DNA of 64,000 bases from Bipolaris cookei (lineage: Eukaryota > Ascomycota > Dothideomycetes > Pleosporales > Pleosporaceae): assembly GCA_002286855.1 (NCBI GenBank), contig NRSV01000028.1, positions 248,001 through 312,000 on the forward strand, given 5' to 3'. The position numbers were made by a program, and so were the translations under genes. The notes under the pieces were generated by a model, which did not search any database, was not told where the DNA came from, and worked only from the letters and a program-made list of their open reading frames with translations. Position 1 is the stretch's first letter. Every line of letters starts with the position of its first letter. Shown piece by piece: positions 9,792 through 19,258 of the stretch.

Positions 9792-12463
9792 ATGGCTTCC
9801 CAAGCAGAGGCGCCACCTTCTCCAACCGCGAGCTTCTATGACATGAGTGATGATGAAGAGGGCGAGTACAATACAATTAGACATACTAGCAGTGGCAAGG
9901 GCGTAAAGCTGCTTTATACAAAGAGCAAAGTCCGCACAACAACGTGTACATTTGGCCACCTGCAGACTACTAACAAGCATAGGTATACGTACATCCCTCA
10001 CCCTCGTCTAAAGACAACATCCCTGGCTTCATTGCCCTCATACAACAAAAGTCAACCTGCTCCCCCAACGATGCACGCCCTACTTCATCCTCGTCAGCCC
10101 GAAGCCTCAGCGCGTCCTCACTACTCCTTTGCTGGATACCAGAGTCGAGCCTCGGCGATGCATATGATACCTACGTCAAGGTTGATCTATCAGACTCCTC
10201 ATCACCACCTAAACAGTCATATCTGGTGCCACCACCTCCCACACCTTCCACACACTCTGTAACTCCCGGATATGCATTTGCACTACCTGTCAGCGAGATA
10301 TATTCTGTCCTGATACGACCACCAAGTATTGGATGGTGGTTTGGGAGTGTGGTCGTCAATACCCGGGCTGGTGACAGTTTTCCTGCGCTATTCTTTCATG
10401 ATAGCGAGTGTCAGTCCACCATCATGCAAAGGAAGAAGCTAGCAAAGGAGAGTTTTGATCCGTTCGGTGACGGAGGTGGTATGTTCTGGGGCGGCGACGA
10501 GGTACTCAGATGGCTCAAACGATACGTCACAGTTGAGCGGTCAGGAGCCGATCCGAGTATATATCTCATCGACCCCTCTGAAGAAGACAAGAAGTCATTT
10601 GGAAAAGATGTGGCACCGAGGAAGAGCACCGAGGGTCAAGCAGGCGCATCGTCTTCGCAGCAGGGTGGTCAAAGAGATGGAGGTATGGATCCAGTCACAA
10701 AGGCGCTCAAGGAGGCGAAATGGAATTTCCTCGAGAAGCTCAGCCAAGTAACTACGTTTACGAGAAGGACTGCACAAGCTGTTGCGGAAAACCCCAAAAT
10801 TCCTCCTCAGGTTAGGCGCTTGATTCAGAATCCAGAGGTGCAGACTTTGCAGGAAGAGTTCGACAGTGCACGGTTATATCTGGCGAGATGGGCTATGGGC
10901 ATCGCAGAGCAAAGTGAACGAGAGCGAAACCAGCGGATATGGACAGCGAAAGACGTCTTGGCCATGGAGGAAAGCGACGTGGGCGATTTTGAGATTCTAG
11001 ACATGGACAAGATGACCATGGCCGATCGAAGAAAACCAGTTACCTTGGAAGAGTGGATGGGCTTTTTCGATTCCAAGGGACGGCTGCAATTGATGCCAGA
11101 CGAAGTCAAGGACCGTATCTTTCACGGTGGCCTAGATCCCGACGACGGTGTACGCAAGGAGGCATGGCTATTCCTCCTGGGTGTTTACGAATGGGAAAGC
11201 TCAGAGGAAGAGCGACGCGCCCACATCAATAGCCTCCGTGACGAGTATATTCGACTCAAAGGCGCATGGTGGGAGCGGATGGCTGAAGGTCAGCACACCC
11301 TAGAGCAAGAAGAGTGGTGGAGGGAGCAGAAGAATAGGATAGGTTAGTTCCCATGTTTGCTTTCGCTCGCTTGAATGTTCACTGACTTCCCCCATTCTAT
11401 GGGGTCCGTTGTATAGAGAAAGATGTACATCGCACAGATCGCAATATTCCCATCTTTGCTGGCGAGGATATTCCTCATCCTGATCCTGACTCACCATTTG
11501 CAGATGTTGGCACAAACGTCCATTTGGAGCAGATGAAGGATATGTTGCTTACCTACAACGAATACAACAAGGGTCTTGGCTACGTACAAGGCATGAGCGA
11601 TCTGCTCGCGCCCATTTACGCAGTCATGCAAGATGATGCAGTTGCCTTTTGGAGCTTTGTGGGGTTCATGGACCGTATGGTGAGTTTTCCAATAAATAAC
11701 AAACATTGGAACACAGGGACTGATTATGGAATAGGAGCGAAACTTCCTACGAGACCAGTCTGGGATGCGCAAGCAACTCATGACTCTCGATCATCTTGTA
11801 CAGCTCATGGATCCTAAGCTGTACCTGCACCTTCAGTCAGCGGAATCGACCAACTTCTTTTTCTTCTTCCGCATGCTACTTGTTTGGTACAAGCGAGAGT
11901 TCGAATGGGCGGATGTACTGCGGTTATGGGAGTCACTATGGACTGACTACCTCAGCAGCAATTTCCATATCTTTATTGCACTAGCTATACTGGAAAAGCA
12001 TCGGGAAATTATCATGGCACATCTTAAGCACTTTGACGAGGTGCTCAAATATGGTAAGTGAATTGGCCCCTGAAGTAGCCCGTCTTTGCATCAAGCCGAT
12101 ACTGACATTGTTGTAGTCAATGAGCTTTCCGGTACAATGGACCTGGAGTCGACACTCGTCCGCGCCGAGTCTCTGTTCAAGAGATTCCAGCGAACAGTAG
12201 AAACTATTGACAAAAAGGGAAACTTTCCCTCGGCACCACAAACGAGGCAACGGAAGCCAGTCGCTGGGGTGGCTGGTGGTTCGGGCTCCTCAACGTCGAC
12301 CAACCAAGCGACGACCTCTGGTACTGATAAAGGTAAGCAGGTTGGTGGGGATGAACAAGAGACGAGAATTATCAGTCCAGAACTTCGCATATTGTTAAGT
12401 CGAAAAGTAGAGAAGCTCGATAGAGATAAGACGTCAGAGCATGGTAGCGGTGTTGGCAAGTAA
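9792..12463 (+). CDS. GYP7: Gyp7-like Rab GTPase-activating protein (TBC domain)
   Basis: Five exons (9792-9929, 9983-11342, 11417-11679, 11735-12053, 12117-12463) give 808 aa, the usual Gyp7 size. Intron 1 has a perfect TACTAAC branch site. The N-terminal half carries the DUF3548-type region (KSK|VYVHPSPSSKDNIPGFIAL after splicing, then YSVLIRPPSIGWWFGSVVV). The TBC domain starts at FHGGLDPDDGVRKEAWLFLLG; the arginine finger is in the spliced RIEKDVHRTDRN and the glutamine finger in YNKGLGYVQGMSDLLAP. It stimulates GTP hydrolysis by Ypt7-type Rabs on vacuole and late-endosome membranes. The C-terminal ~100 residues are low complexity. Every exon junction restores conserved sequence, so the model is secure. 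Confidence 0.93.
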
Positions 12464-12862
12464 ATGTGGGATAAGAGTGTTATCATTAATTCACGAGTGG
12501 CGTTATGGGATGGCAGGATAGCTTTAAGAATACATCGGGGCATTCACTGCGGTTGGCGCGTTTGATAGGCTAGTTCAGAAACGCCATTGATGATATCGTA
12601 TCTCCACGTTCATTGCCCACCCCGCACTTCATCTTTCGTCATCACGTGGTGCCACGTCTGCCCTCATGCATCATGTTTTTGTGTTTCATTTTCAAGAACA
12701 TACCTACTGCGTCCTGACCGCGTTTTCACCTTCAATCAAAATCGGTTGCGCGGCTGTCGCTCATGGGTCTGACTCGCGTGTTCTGTTTCTCCAAACAGTA
12801 GCCTAACACTTCACAACTTTATTAATCACCAACGCTACACTTGTATGATATGAACAAACCAC
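12464..12862. other. Intergenic, no gene seen
   Basis: 399 bp between tandem genes; it probably holds the promoter of the next gene. No feature recognised. Confidence 0.4.
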
Positions 12863-14830
12863 GTGCTGCTGCACCCTTCTCACTTCATGAAGAGAGATAC
12901 CGTGCCAGTGAACCCTTCAATGAACTATATCAATCGCTTCATCGACCGGCACTTGTCGCCGCGTCCGCGTACACAACGACCCTCTCAGCCGTCGAAACCC
13001 CTAGCGAGCTCCCATCACCAACAAAGGCTACGCTTGCGCCCTCATTCTCACCACAAGCACAAGCGACGCAAACGCCGCCGGGAGATGACGGCGTTCAAAG
13101 GACCTTGGTCTAGCGACCTTGATTCATTCAAGAAGTTGGTGCACTCGATACCAGAGCAGTACAAGTCCTCTTTCGCTACTTCCTCAAAGGCAACGCTCGA
13201 CAAGATTTGCGACCCAGGTGTGCTACATGTTTGGGAGTCAAACTCTGACGTCGATAGCCTGCTGCAACTCGCCTCGATCATTGCTAAACTCTGCAATCTT
13301 GGAGTGCGCAAGAACGCAGGCGCGAATCCCAAGGATGGCTGTATGGTAATTATCGCTGAAGAGGGCAGCAATGGGAGCAACTTTAGTCGCATCTGCGAGT
13401 ATGTTGGGTACTTGACGGGAGCCAACCCGCGGAAGCACCTCGAAGATACTGTTGCCGCATATGGCAAGATTGTTGTGGTCAGGGGTTGGGACAACAGTAT
13501 ACTGAGTGGGCAGCGCGAGGCGCTTGAGAAGACTGTCCGAAGAATCAATATAGCGATTGAGCGTGTACTGAAGATGGGAAAGTTTGAAGGCAAGAAGAGG
13601 AGAATTGTGTGGCACCATAACGCAGTCATACCATTCTTGTTACATTGGATCAACACCACAACACCAACCTTGCGCTTGACCATATCTGCGATTACCATCA
13701 CTGGCTCACTGGACTTCTCCACTGGCATTGGGCCCTCTACTGCGGGTCGCGCAAACAAGGTCCCTGACCTCGAGCGTCTAGAGCAATATGCGAAGAAACT
13801 TGGTGTTCCTGTCGTCTTTCTCGACTCGTCGTCACAGCTTATCAACTTTGACTACTTGGGTACATACATGTACTACTACGCCTACTACATTAACACATTC
13901 CTACCCTCCTCACTATCTCGGCCGCATCTCGAGAAAGCTCAGGATGAACTTGTCACCTTTGCATTTCGACTCCGTGCAGCCAGCGAAGCCAAGTACGGCA
14001 TCGAGGCAGTCAAGATGGTACAAAAGTACCTGGACCCACGCACCGCCAAACAATGGGCGTATAACTGCATCAACAAAGACAGCTACGAGAAATCCAAATG
14101 CCGCGCCGCCGGAAAAGACGAATCAATCCACCACGCCGTCCAACTCGCCGACTGCCCCTTCGCCCGCTTCTCCCCCACACCCGGCGTCCCCTCCTTCGCG
14201 CGCCTCGCCGTCGGCCCAGCCTCCACCTCGACACAAGACCACTACACCGCCGCCCCCGTCAGCATCGCCTTCCGCAAATCGCAATTCCGGCCCGCCAGCC
14301 CGTCGACCTTCTACATCATCATCCCGAAAGCCACCCAAGACCTCGAAAAAGTCACAAACCGCATCCAAGGCCTTATGATGGCGGTCCTCGAGCGCGTCCG
14401 CCGCGAAAAGGGCAACCCGGTGCTCGGCGACACCGAAAAGAGCATGTGGCGCGATGTCGTCAAAGCGTGTACCTGGGCTCTTGATGGTAGCGAGGAGAAG
14501 ATGCCAAAGGAGATGGTGCGGAAGGTGCGGTTTGTGAAGCAGAAACTTAAGGCGGGGACGTGGGGATATGCGGTTAATGCTCCGGCTACTTCTGCTGATG
14601 CTGCGAATGGAGGAGCGAGTAATGGGGCGGCGCAGCAGGGTATTGAGATGAACCGGCCGTATGCGTTTGATCAGGGTAAGGGGCAGAGTTCGACGCAGGG
14701 GTATTATCAGGGTGGTGTGCAGCATGTGCTTCAGGCGCCGTTGGATGAGTCTGCTCAGGTGGCGCCTGCGCAGGTTTATCCTAGTGTTGGGCTTGGAGGG
14801 CTTCGTGGGAGTGGGCGTGGGTTTACTTGA
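12863..14830 (+). CDS. Unrecognised fungal protein, 581-655 aa
   Basis: One long exon, 655 aa from the ATG at 12863 or 581 aa from the ATG at 13085 (MTAFKGPWSSDLDSF). The segment before 13085 is His/Arg-rich (HKHKRRKRRRE) and looks non-conserved, so 13085 may be the true start. I do not recognise the family. The middle part looks folded: a VLHVWESNSDVDSLL block, YVGYLTGANPRKHLEDTV, a hydrophobic strand with a basic edge (KKRRIVWHHNAVIPFLLHW), a Tyr-rich YMYYYAYYINTFLP segment and MVQKYLDPRTAKQWAY. The last ~100 residues are Ala/Gly/Gln-rich and probably disordered. No signal peptide is seen. Third-position use changes from C-ending to G/T-ending codons near 14480. Confidence 0.7.
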   Translation: MLLHPSHFMKRDTVPVNPSMNYINRFIDRHLSPRPRTQRPSQPSKPLASSHHQQRLRLRPHSHHKHKRRKRRREMTAFKGPWSSDLDSFKKLVHSIPEQYKSSFATSSKATLDKICDPGVLHVWESNSDVDSLLQLASIIAKLCNLGVRKNAGANPKDGCMVIIAEEGSNGSNFSRICEYVGYLTGANPRKHLEDTVAAYGKIVVVRGWDNSILSGQREALEKTVRRINIAIERVLKMGKFEGKKRRIVWHHNAVIPFLLHWINTTTPTLRLTISAITITGSLDFSTGIGPSTAGRANKVPDLERLEQYAKKLGVPVVFLDSSSQLINFDYLGTYMYYYAYYINTFLPSSLSRPHLEKAQDELVTFAFRLRAASEAKYGIEAVKMVQKYLDPRTAKQWAYNCINKDSYEKSKCRAAGKDESIHHAVQLADCPFARFSPTPGVPSFARLAVGPASTSTQDHYTAAPVSIAFRKSQFRPASPSTFYIIIPKATQDLEKVTNRIQGLMMAVLERVRREKGNPVLGDTEKSMWRDVVKACTWALDGSEEKMPKEMVRKVRFVKQKLKAGTWGYAVNAPATSADAANGGASNGAAQQGIEMNRPYAFDQGKGQSSTQGYYQGGVQHVLQAPLDESAQVAPAQVYPSVGLGGLRGSGRGFT

Positions 14831-15789
14831 GTGTTTCTTTCCTTTTCTTGGAGGTATGCTGGCATAGGAGTTGTTTTTTTCCTTCTTTTTTTCTTCTTGT
14901 TTACACTTTTAGCGCTGTCGGACATGCATAAGCATTGAGCATGTAGAGTTTAGGTTATGACTTGACGATTAGACGACGCATGGATAGGTATATATCTTAT
15001 GAGTAATGACACTTATGATTGAGTATGTTTTGAACGTGATGCCGCTTTCTGCGTGCTAGTGATGGAAACGATTAGATAAAGAGAGGTGGTTGGATATTGT
15101 GATCGGATGGTGTTTTTTTTGAACTACCTCGATCTCATTGTAGCTTTAGCTACATATCACAATCAGCCACAGTCCTAATTCTTACAAGAAGAAACATGAT
15201 CTGATTAGTTCTAAGAACCTCTGTTGTCATTACCTGCAGCTATGCTAAAATGATAGAAATCTCCGCCTTACATAGCAGTACATCATAGAATAAAGGCGAG
15301 AATCCCTATTGAATTAGCTAGCAGTCTTAGTAGTAGGTAGCTGGAGGAATCAAACTGGCTAGATCAGACGAGCCAGCTAGAGCAACTAAAGCGGCTAAAG
15401 TAGTAGGTAGTCATAGTAATAGATAGACAGAGTGATATGTGGCTAAAGATGTACCCCTTTTAAGCGCCGCTTACGGGGTGTAATCATAGTGTTACTTCAT
15501 TGCTTCAACCGCATGATTCTCTATCCAGCGCCTAGTATCCTCATTCTGGTTTTGTACAAAGGCTGTGTAGCGATTATTGTTTATCGTGGTAAACGGATAC
15601 GAGAGAAGTTCTCTTTAGTTTAAGGTATCGTGAAGATGCAAAGTATATCAAAACTACAGGATCTTTGTGTATTTACAAGGAGAAAGACACTAAAATACAT
15701 GGCGGGTTGGGGTGTGGATACTCTATGCAAACACCCAGACCTAGAGCAAGTCCCCTGTTGGCTAAATAGGGGCTTCCTTGCATATACTA
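14831..15789. other. Intergenic, repeat-like, no gene seen
   Basis: About 960 bp that become AT-rich and repetitive towards the receptor pseudogene. Open frames at 15630-15857 carry no conserved features. An imperfect inverted repeat inside this stretch is listed separately. Confidence 0.5.
15140..15446. repeat. Imperfect inverted repeat, possible small element
   Basis: The sequence ctttagctacatatcac at about 15140 is repeated inverted as gtgatatgtggctaaag at about 15430. Between them are short repeated words (gtagtaggtag at 15333 and 15401). The ~300-bp unit could be a small non-autonomous element or a fragment of one. No clear target-site duplication was found, so this is tentative. Confidence 0.3.
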
Positions 15790-18137
15790 GCTTGCTCCAT
15801 CAGTTGCTACATTTCTGCGAGCCTCTCGTGACATTTAATAGTTTCTTCATCCTGTGATTCTAGTTGCTCAGCCAGTCCCTGATATGCTCGTTGGTATAGC
15901 TCCGTTGCTTCTGTGTGTTGATGAAGTTCGTTCAACCAAGAAACAAGCTAGCGGGAAAACATCAGTGTCTTGGGATGGCGTTCCCCCAGCTCTTTGTTGC
16001 ACATCTCTAGTGCTAGCCGACTTAACATCTCTGATTCCGTATAACAACCCTGTTCCAATAAAACTACTGATAGACCAGTCACACCTAACAGCATGAGTGA
16101 AAAGGTCTTTCTTAGCTCTTCTTAGAACTCTTCTAGAACTTTCCAATAAAGTTGTTTCGCCTCGCTATGTCTGTTTTGGGAACGCATTCCTTCAGCCAGG
16201 ATGCTTAGAGTTGTAAGCGTCAAGCGATGCTTCTCTCCTGGCTCTTTCTTGCACCCCTCTAGAGCTATCTGATAAAGCTTTTCTGCCTCATGGAACTTGC
16301 CTTGAGATTTCAGCACTAAAGCTAGACCACTTAGAGCTGACAGTGTCAAATAATGCTTCTCTCCTAGCCCTTTCTTGCACCCTTGTAGAGCTATCTGATA
16401 AAGCTTCTCTGCTTCATTTAACTTGTCCTGTGAATACAGATATGATTCCGCGCGTCCCATACACTCCAGAGTTTCGCAGTGGTACTCTCTTAGCTCCTTC
16501 ACTTTGACTTCTAATTCATGCAGGAAGATTTTTACTGCTTCTCCATACCTACCCTGAGCCCAAAATATTCGTGCCAAATATTGCAAAGTTTCCAGAGTTT
16601 CCCTATCATTAGAACCAAAAATCTTCTCCTTAACAACCAGTGCCTTTTCTGTAATCTGTGCTGCAGTGTTATAGTTCCCTTTGCGATATAGATGAGACGC
16701 TGCATTTAACAGCACCCGGGCCCACGAAAACAGTGTCTCTTGAGCAGCTGGCTCCCCGTTAAAAAGTGGTTCCACGTGTGGAAGCAGCTTCTGACATTTT
16801 GCCTGATTTCTATACGTCGATATGGGCAGCTCTTGTTCCATCAACTCTACAAATTCTCCTTCCTATCACTCGGCATCACCACACGACGACAGCCATGCTC
16901 GCGTGCATATCGCATACATTGTCTGCAGTCGTTGATACCAAGGAGCACGCTTGTAGAGTGGCCAGGTCTTTGCCAAACCCGCAATATTCATCTTCATCAT
17001 CTTCTGTGGCAGTCTCTCTTACTGTGTACGTTCTGAATCGCCGCAATGTCCACTCTAGTATGCCCTGTGAGCTAAAGAAGCTCATGAGCGACAACAGGTC
17101 AGTTGCCGATGGCCGTTCATGGCGGATCTGCTCGAATGACATCTGCCAGATATTCAACACTGAGCCAGAGACACTCTCATCTCGACGCAATTCGACTAGT
17201 ACATCCCATTTGAGCAAAACCTCTCGCTTCTTGTCGTTCCTATGGAAATTGTCTAGATAGCGTGCCGTCGTCATGTTTGCACGTCGGTTCATGCACGCAG
17301 CCGCCTGGGTGATGTCAAGACGGATACAGTCGAGTGTTTGTAATAGTTCTAGAGCGCTCTCAAGGGGCGGGAGGCCCTCGCCTGTGCTCATGGCAAGCAC
17401 CTCGCAAATCTTGTTGTGACAGCCTACTAGGTTGGAAACTGCATCCTTGCTCCGCGATGTAACCAGTATCGCTCCGTTGCAGCTCTGGGGGAGGTAGGTG
17501 GTCAGGGAAACAGAGCCATCGGTGTCTATCTCATGCCGCTTGCGCGCTTCCGTGATGGGAAAAAGGTCTCTACATCATCAACGTTGTCCAAGACCATGAA
17601 CCATTGCCTGTTTGTCTCGTTTCGCAGCCAGTTTCGAACCAGCTGTAAAATTTTCGCCTCAGGTTCGTTCCTGCCCGGCAACTGTAGTTGGTCTGCGATA
17701 TCTTTGTAGGCTTCCTCGAACCGGGCACGAGTACTAGCATGTACCCAGAAGACAAACGTCTGCGGGTTCGCATCGCGGATACTATGAGCATATTGTATCG
17801 TGATCTACGATTTGCTACGACATGTCAATGTATTGATATTGCAATAGGCCTACAATACGTCAACATACCCTACTCCGCCAAGATCCACCAGCGCTGCCTG
17901 CGCTCCCACTCCCGTGCATTTGTTGCGTACCCATGCAAGGATATTGGGCCGGTCGATATAGTCTATATCTGGTGCAAAAGGCACCATGGAGAAATGCTCG
18001 AGCTGGCGACGAGACGCTGACAGACCGTTATCCGCTCAACCAGACCCAAAGTTGAAGTTCATCGTTCCACCAGGTCCACAGTGTGAAGCCGGGATAGCGA
18101 TGGGAGCTTCCAGGGGCCCGTGGAACGTGCTGGCCAT
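15790..18137 (-). pseudogene. NB-ARC/TPR NOD-like receptor with N-terminal signalling motif, broken
   Basis: Starts at an ATG at 18137. Residues 5-30 form a motif FHGP...GPGGTMNFNFG, then an in-frame TGA, then FSMVPFAPDIDYIDRPNIL and the NB-ARC P-loop LGGVG|KS split by a 54-bp intron (17868-17815). A TAG (17807-17805, expected CAG) follows. NB-ARC continues (TFVFWVHASTRARFEEAY, WFMVLDNVDDVETFF), shifts frame near 17560, reads ILVTSRSKDAV and the ARC region DITQAAACMNRRA, FEQIRHERPSATDLLSLMS. A deletion with frameshift lies near 16910, then RAWLSSCGDAE followed by TGA TAG (16868-16863). Kinesin-light-chain-type TPRs follow (16844-16122, e.g. GEKHYLTLSALSGLALVL), continuing past stops to about 15790 (LGERHPKTLMFS). 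Many stops fit CAG or TGG mutated by C-to-T, as in RIP. Functional relatives are intracellular immune and incompatibility sensors. Confidence 0.85.
18048..18125 (-). other. N-terminal amyloid-like signalling motif of the NLR relic
   Basis: Codons 5-30 of the receptor: F-H-G-P, an 11-residue hydrophobic/small stretch with IPASH, then G-P-G-G-T-M-N-F-N-F. It is placed before the nucleotide-binding domain, where fungal NLRs carry amyloid motifs. About 12 of 25 aligned positions are identical to the motif downstream of the neighbouring HET domain. The amyloid role is inference from architecture. Confidence 0.6.
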
Positions 18138-18346
18138 GACGTGGAAAGGTAACTTCGTAAAACTTTCTAGTCGGAAAGAGGTGAGGAGAGGAATCAGAGA
18201 CGACTTACAGCTAGGCTGCCTGGATAGGAATGTGCCAAGTGAGTATCAGTCTCAGCCTTGTGCCCTTACAAGTTCTACAATGTCCAGTACTTTCTGCTTC
18301 TATTTTATGGTATCTTTGTGCTAACTATCGAATCTGGTTCATTCAA
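18138..18346. promoter_or_regulatory. Shared 209-bp divergent promoter of the NLR/HET pair
   Basis: The two relics start 209 bp apart and point away from each other, so they would have been driven from one short bidirectional region. No binding site recognised. Confidence 0.5.
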
Positions 18347-18820
18347 ATGCGCCTTCTACGACGCAACGATCATGGCGGATACTATACCTGGGGACCAGAT
18401 CATGACGAAGGCACTTTTATAGACCTTGACAAAGACGCAGACTCTTCTAAGCTAGGTTACGAGAAGCTACAGTTCTGTGCAGATTAGGCTGCCAAACATG
18501 GCCTCTGCTATTTCTGGGTAGACACCTGCTGCATCGACAAATCGTGCAGTGCAGAGCTCACTGAAGCGATCAACTCCATGTCTGACTGGTATCGCGACGC
18601 TTCTCGATGCTACGTGTATCTTTCTGACGTGTCAGCCGGCACCCCAATTAGTGGATCATCAAACCGAAAACAATGGTACCCTGTTTTCCAGCAAAGCAGA
18701 TAGATGGCCAGACGGTGGACGCTCCAAGAACTATTGGCTCCCGCATCGGTTGGGTTTTTCTCGATCGAAGGCCATGGACTCGGTAACAAATACTCGCTGT
18801 TGCAGGAACTTCACCGCATA

Positions 18821-18980
18821 GAGTTCGCAACAAGCAAGTCAAGTTGTTCACTTTCAGAGACCCACTTACCTATATACGTATAAATTAAACCTTTATAGGA
18901 AATAACTAAGCTCTAATAGGTAATCAAGCAAGTCAAGTTGGACCTTTTGAGCCCCACTTAATTGCTTGTTGCGAATTCTG
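18821..18980. mobile_element. 160-bp MITE-like insertion inside the HET relic
   Basis: Its ends are inverted copies: left gagttcgcaacaagcaagt, right (read inverted) gaattcgcaacaagcaatt. It is flanked by TCACCGCATA (18811-18820) and TCACCACATA (18981-18990), a 10-bp target duplication with one G/A difference. Removing the element and one duplicate restores the HET reading frame exactly (LLQELHRI-TGTS). It also contains an internal direct copy of caagcaagtcaagttg (18831 and about 18925). A 9-11 bp duplication is typical of Mutator-like elements, so it may be a MULE-derived MITE; this is inference. Confidence 0.78.
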
Positions 18981-19081
18981 TCACCACATAACTGGAACAA
19001 GCATCGAAGCTCTTCAAGGGGGTCCGTTGGACGGATTCAGCGTTGAAGAGCGCCTGTCGTGGGTGGGACAATGCACCTGTA

Positions 19082-19156
19082 TTCAATGGGCCTATATCAG
19101 GGCATTATGTGGTACCAGGGACTCATGTCACAGGCGGTACAGTCAACTTTAACTTT
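19082..19156 (+). other. C-terminal amyloid-like motif following the HET relic
   Basis: 25 codons reading F-N-G-P-I-S-G-H-Y-V-V-P-G-T-H, then V-T-G-G-T-V-N-F-N-F. A second, weaker unit (HYIEPGIHV) follows in the same frame about 48 codons later, separated by a stop, so the region resembles two pseudo-repeats joined by a linker. It pairs with the motif at the start of the neighbouring receptor. Confidence 0.6.
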
Positions 19157-19258
19157 AGCGAAGAACGCAATGTTCGCCGTTAAAAGAAAAACCCAAGTCT
19201 AAGGTCTAGAAATGATACCATCACACACTATATAGAACCTGGTATTCATGTTTTGTAG

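Larger units (their letters stand above)
18347..19258 (+). pseudogene. HET-domain effector with C-terminal motif, broken by stops and an insertion
   Basis: From ATG 18347 the frame reads MRLLRRNDHGGYYTWGPDHD (the usual PPYAILSH segment before TWG is missing), then GYEKLQFCAD, a TAG where the family has Gln, and AAKHGLCYFWVDTCCIDKS, the hallmark HET block. WYRDASRCYVYLSDVSAG follows, then QSR-TAG where Trp is expected, RRWTLQELLAPASVGFFS and LLQELHRI. A 160-bp insertion (18821-18980) splits the next codons. After it the frame resumes ITGTSIEALQGGPL, GFSVEERLSWVG. The rest of the HET domain is missing or out of frame, and the motif FNGPISG...GGTVNFNF follows at 19082-19156, with a weaker repeat HYIEPGIHV at 19226-19252. 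HET domains trigger incompatibility or immune cell death. Multiple lesions make it a pseudogene. Confidence 0.85.

Noticed and set aside
13048..13845. 265-aa open frame antisense to the unrecognised 12863 gene
   Set aside because: The opposite strand has a longer frame with protein-like blocks; this one is low in features.
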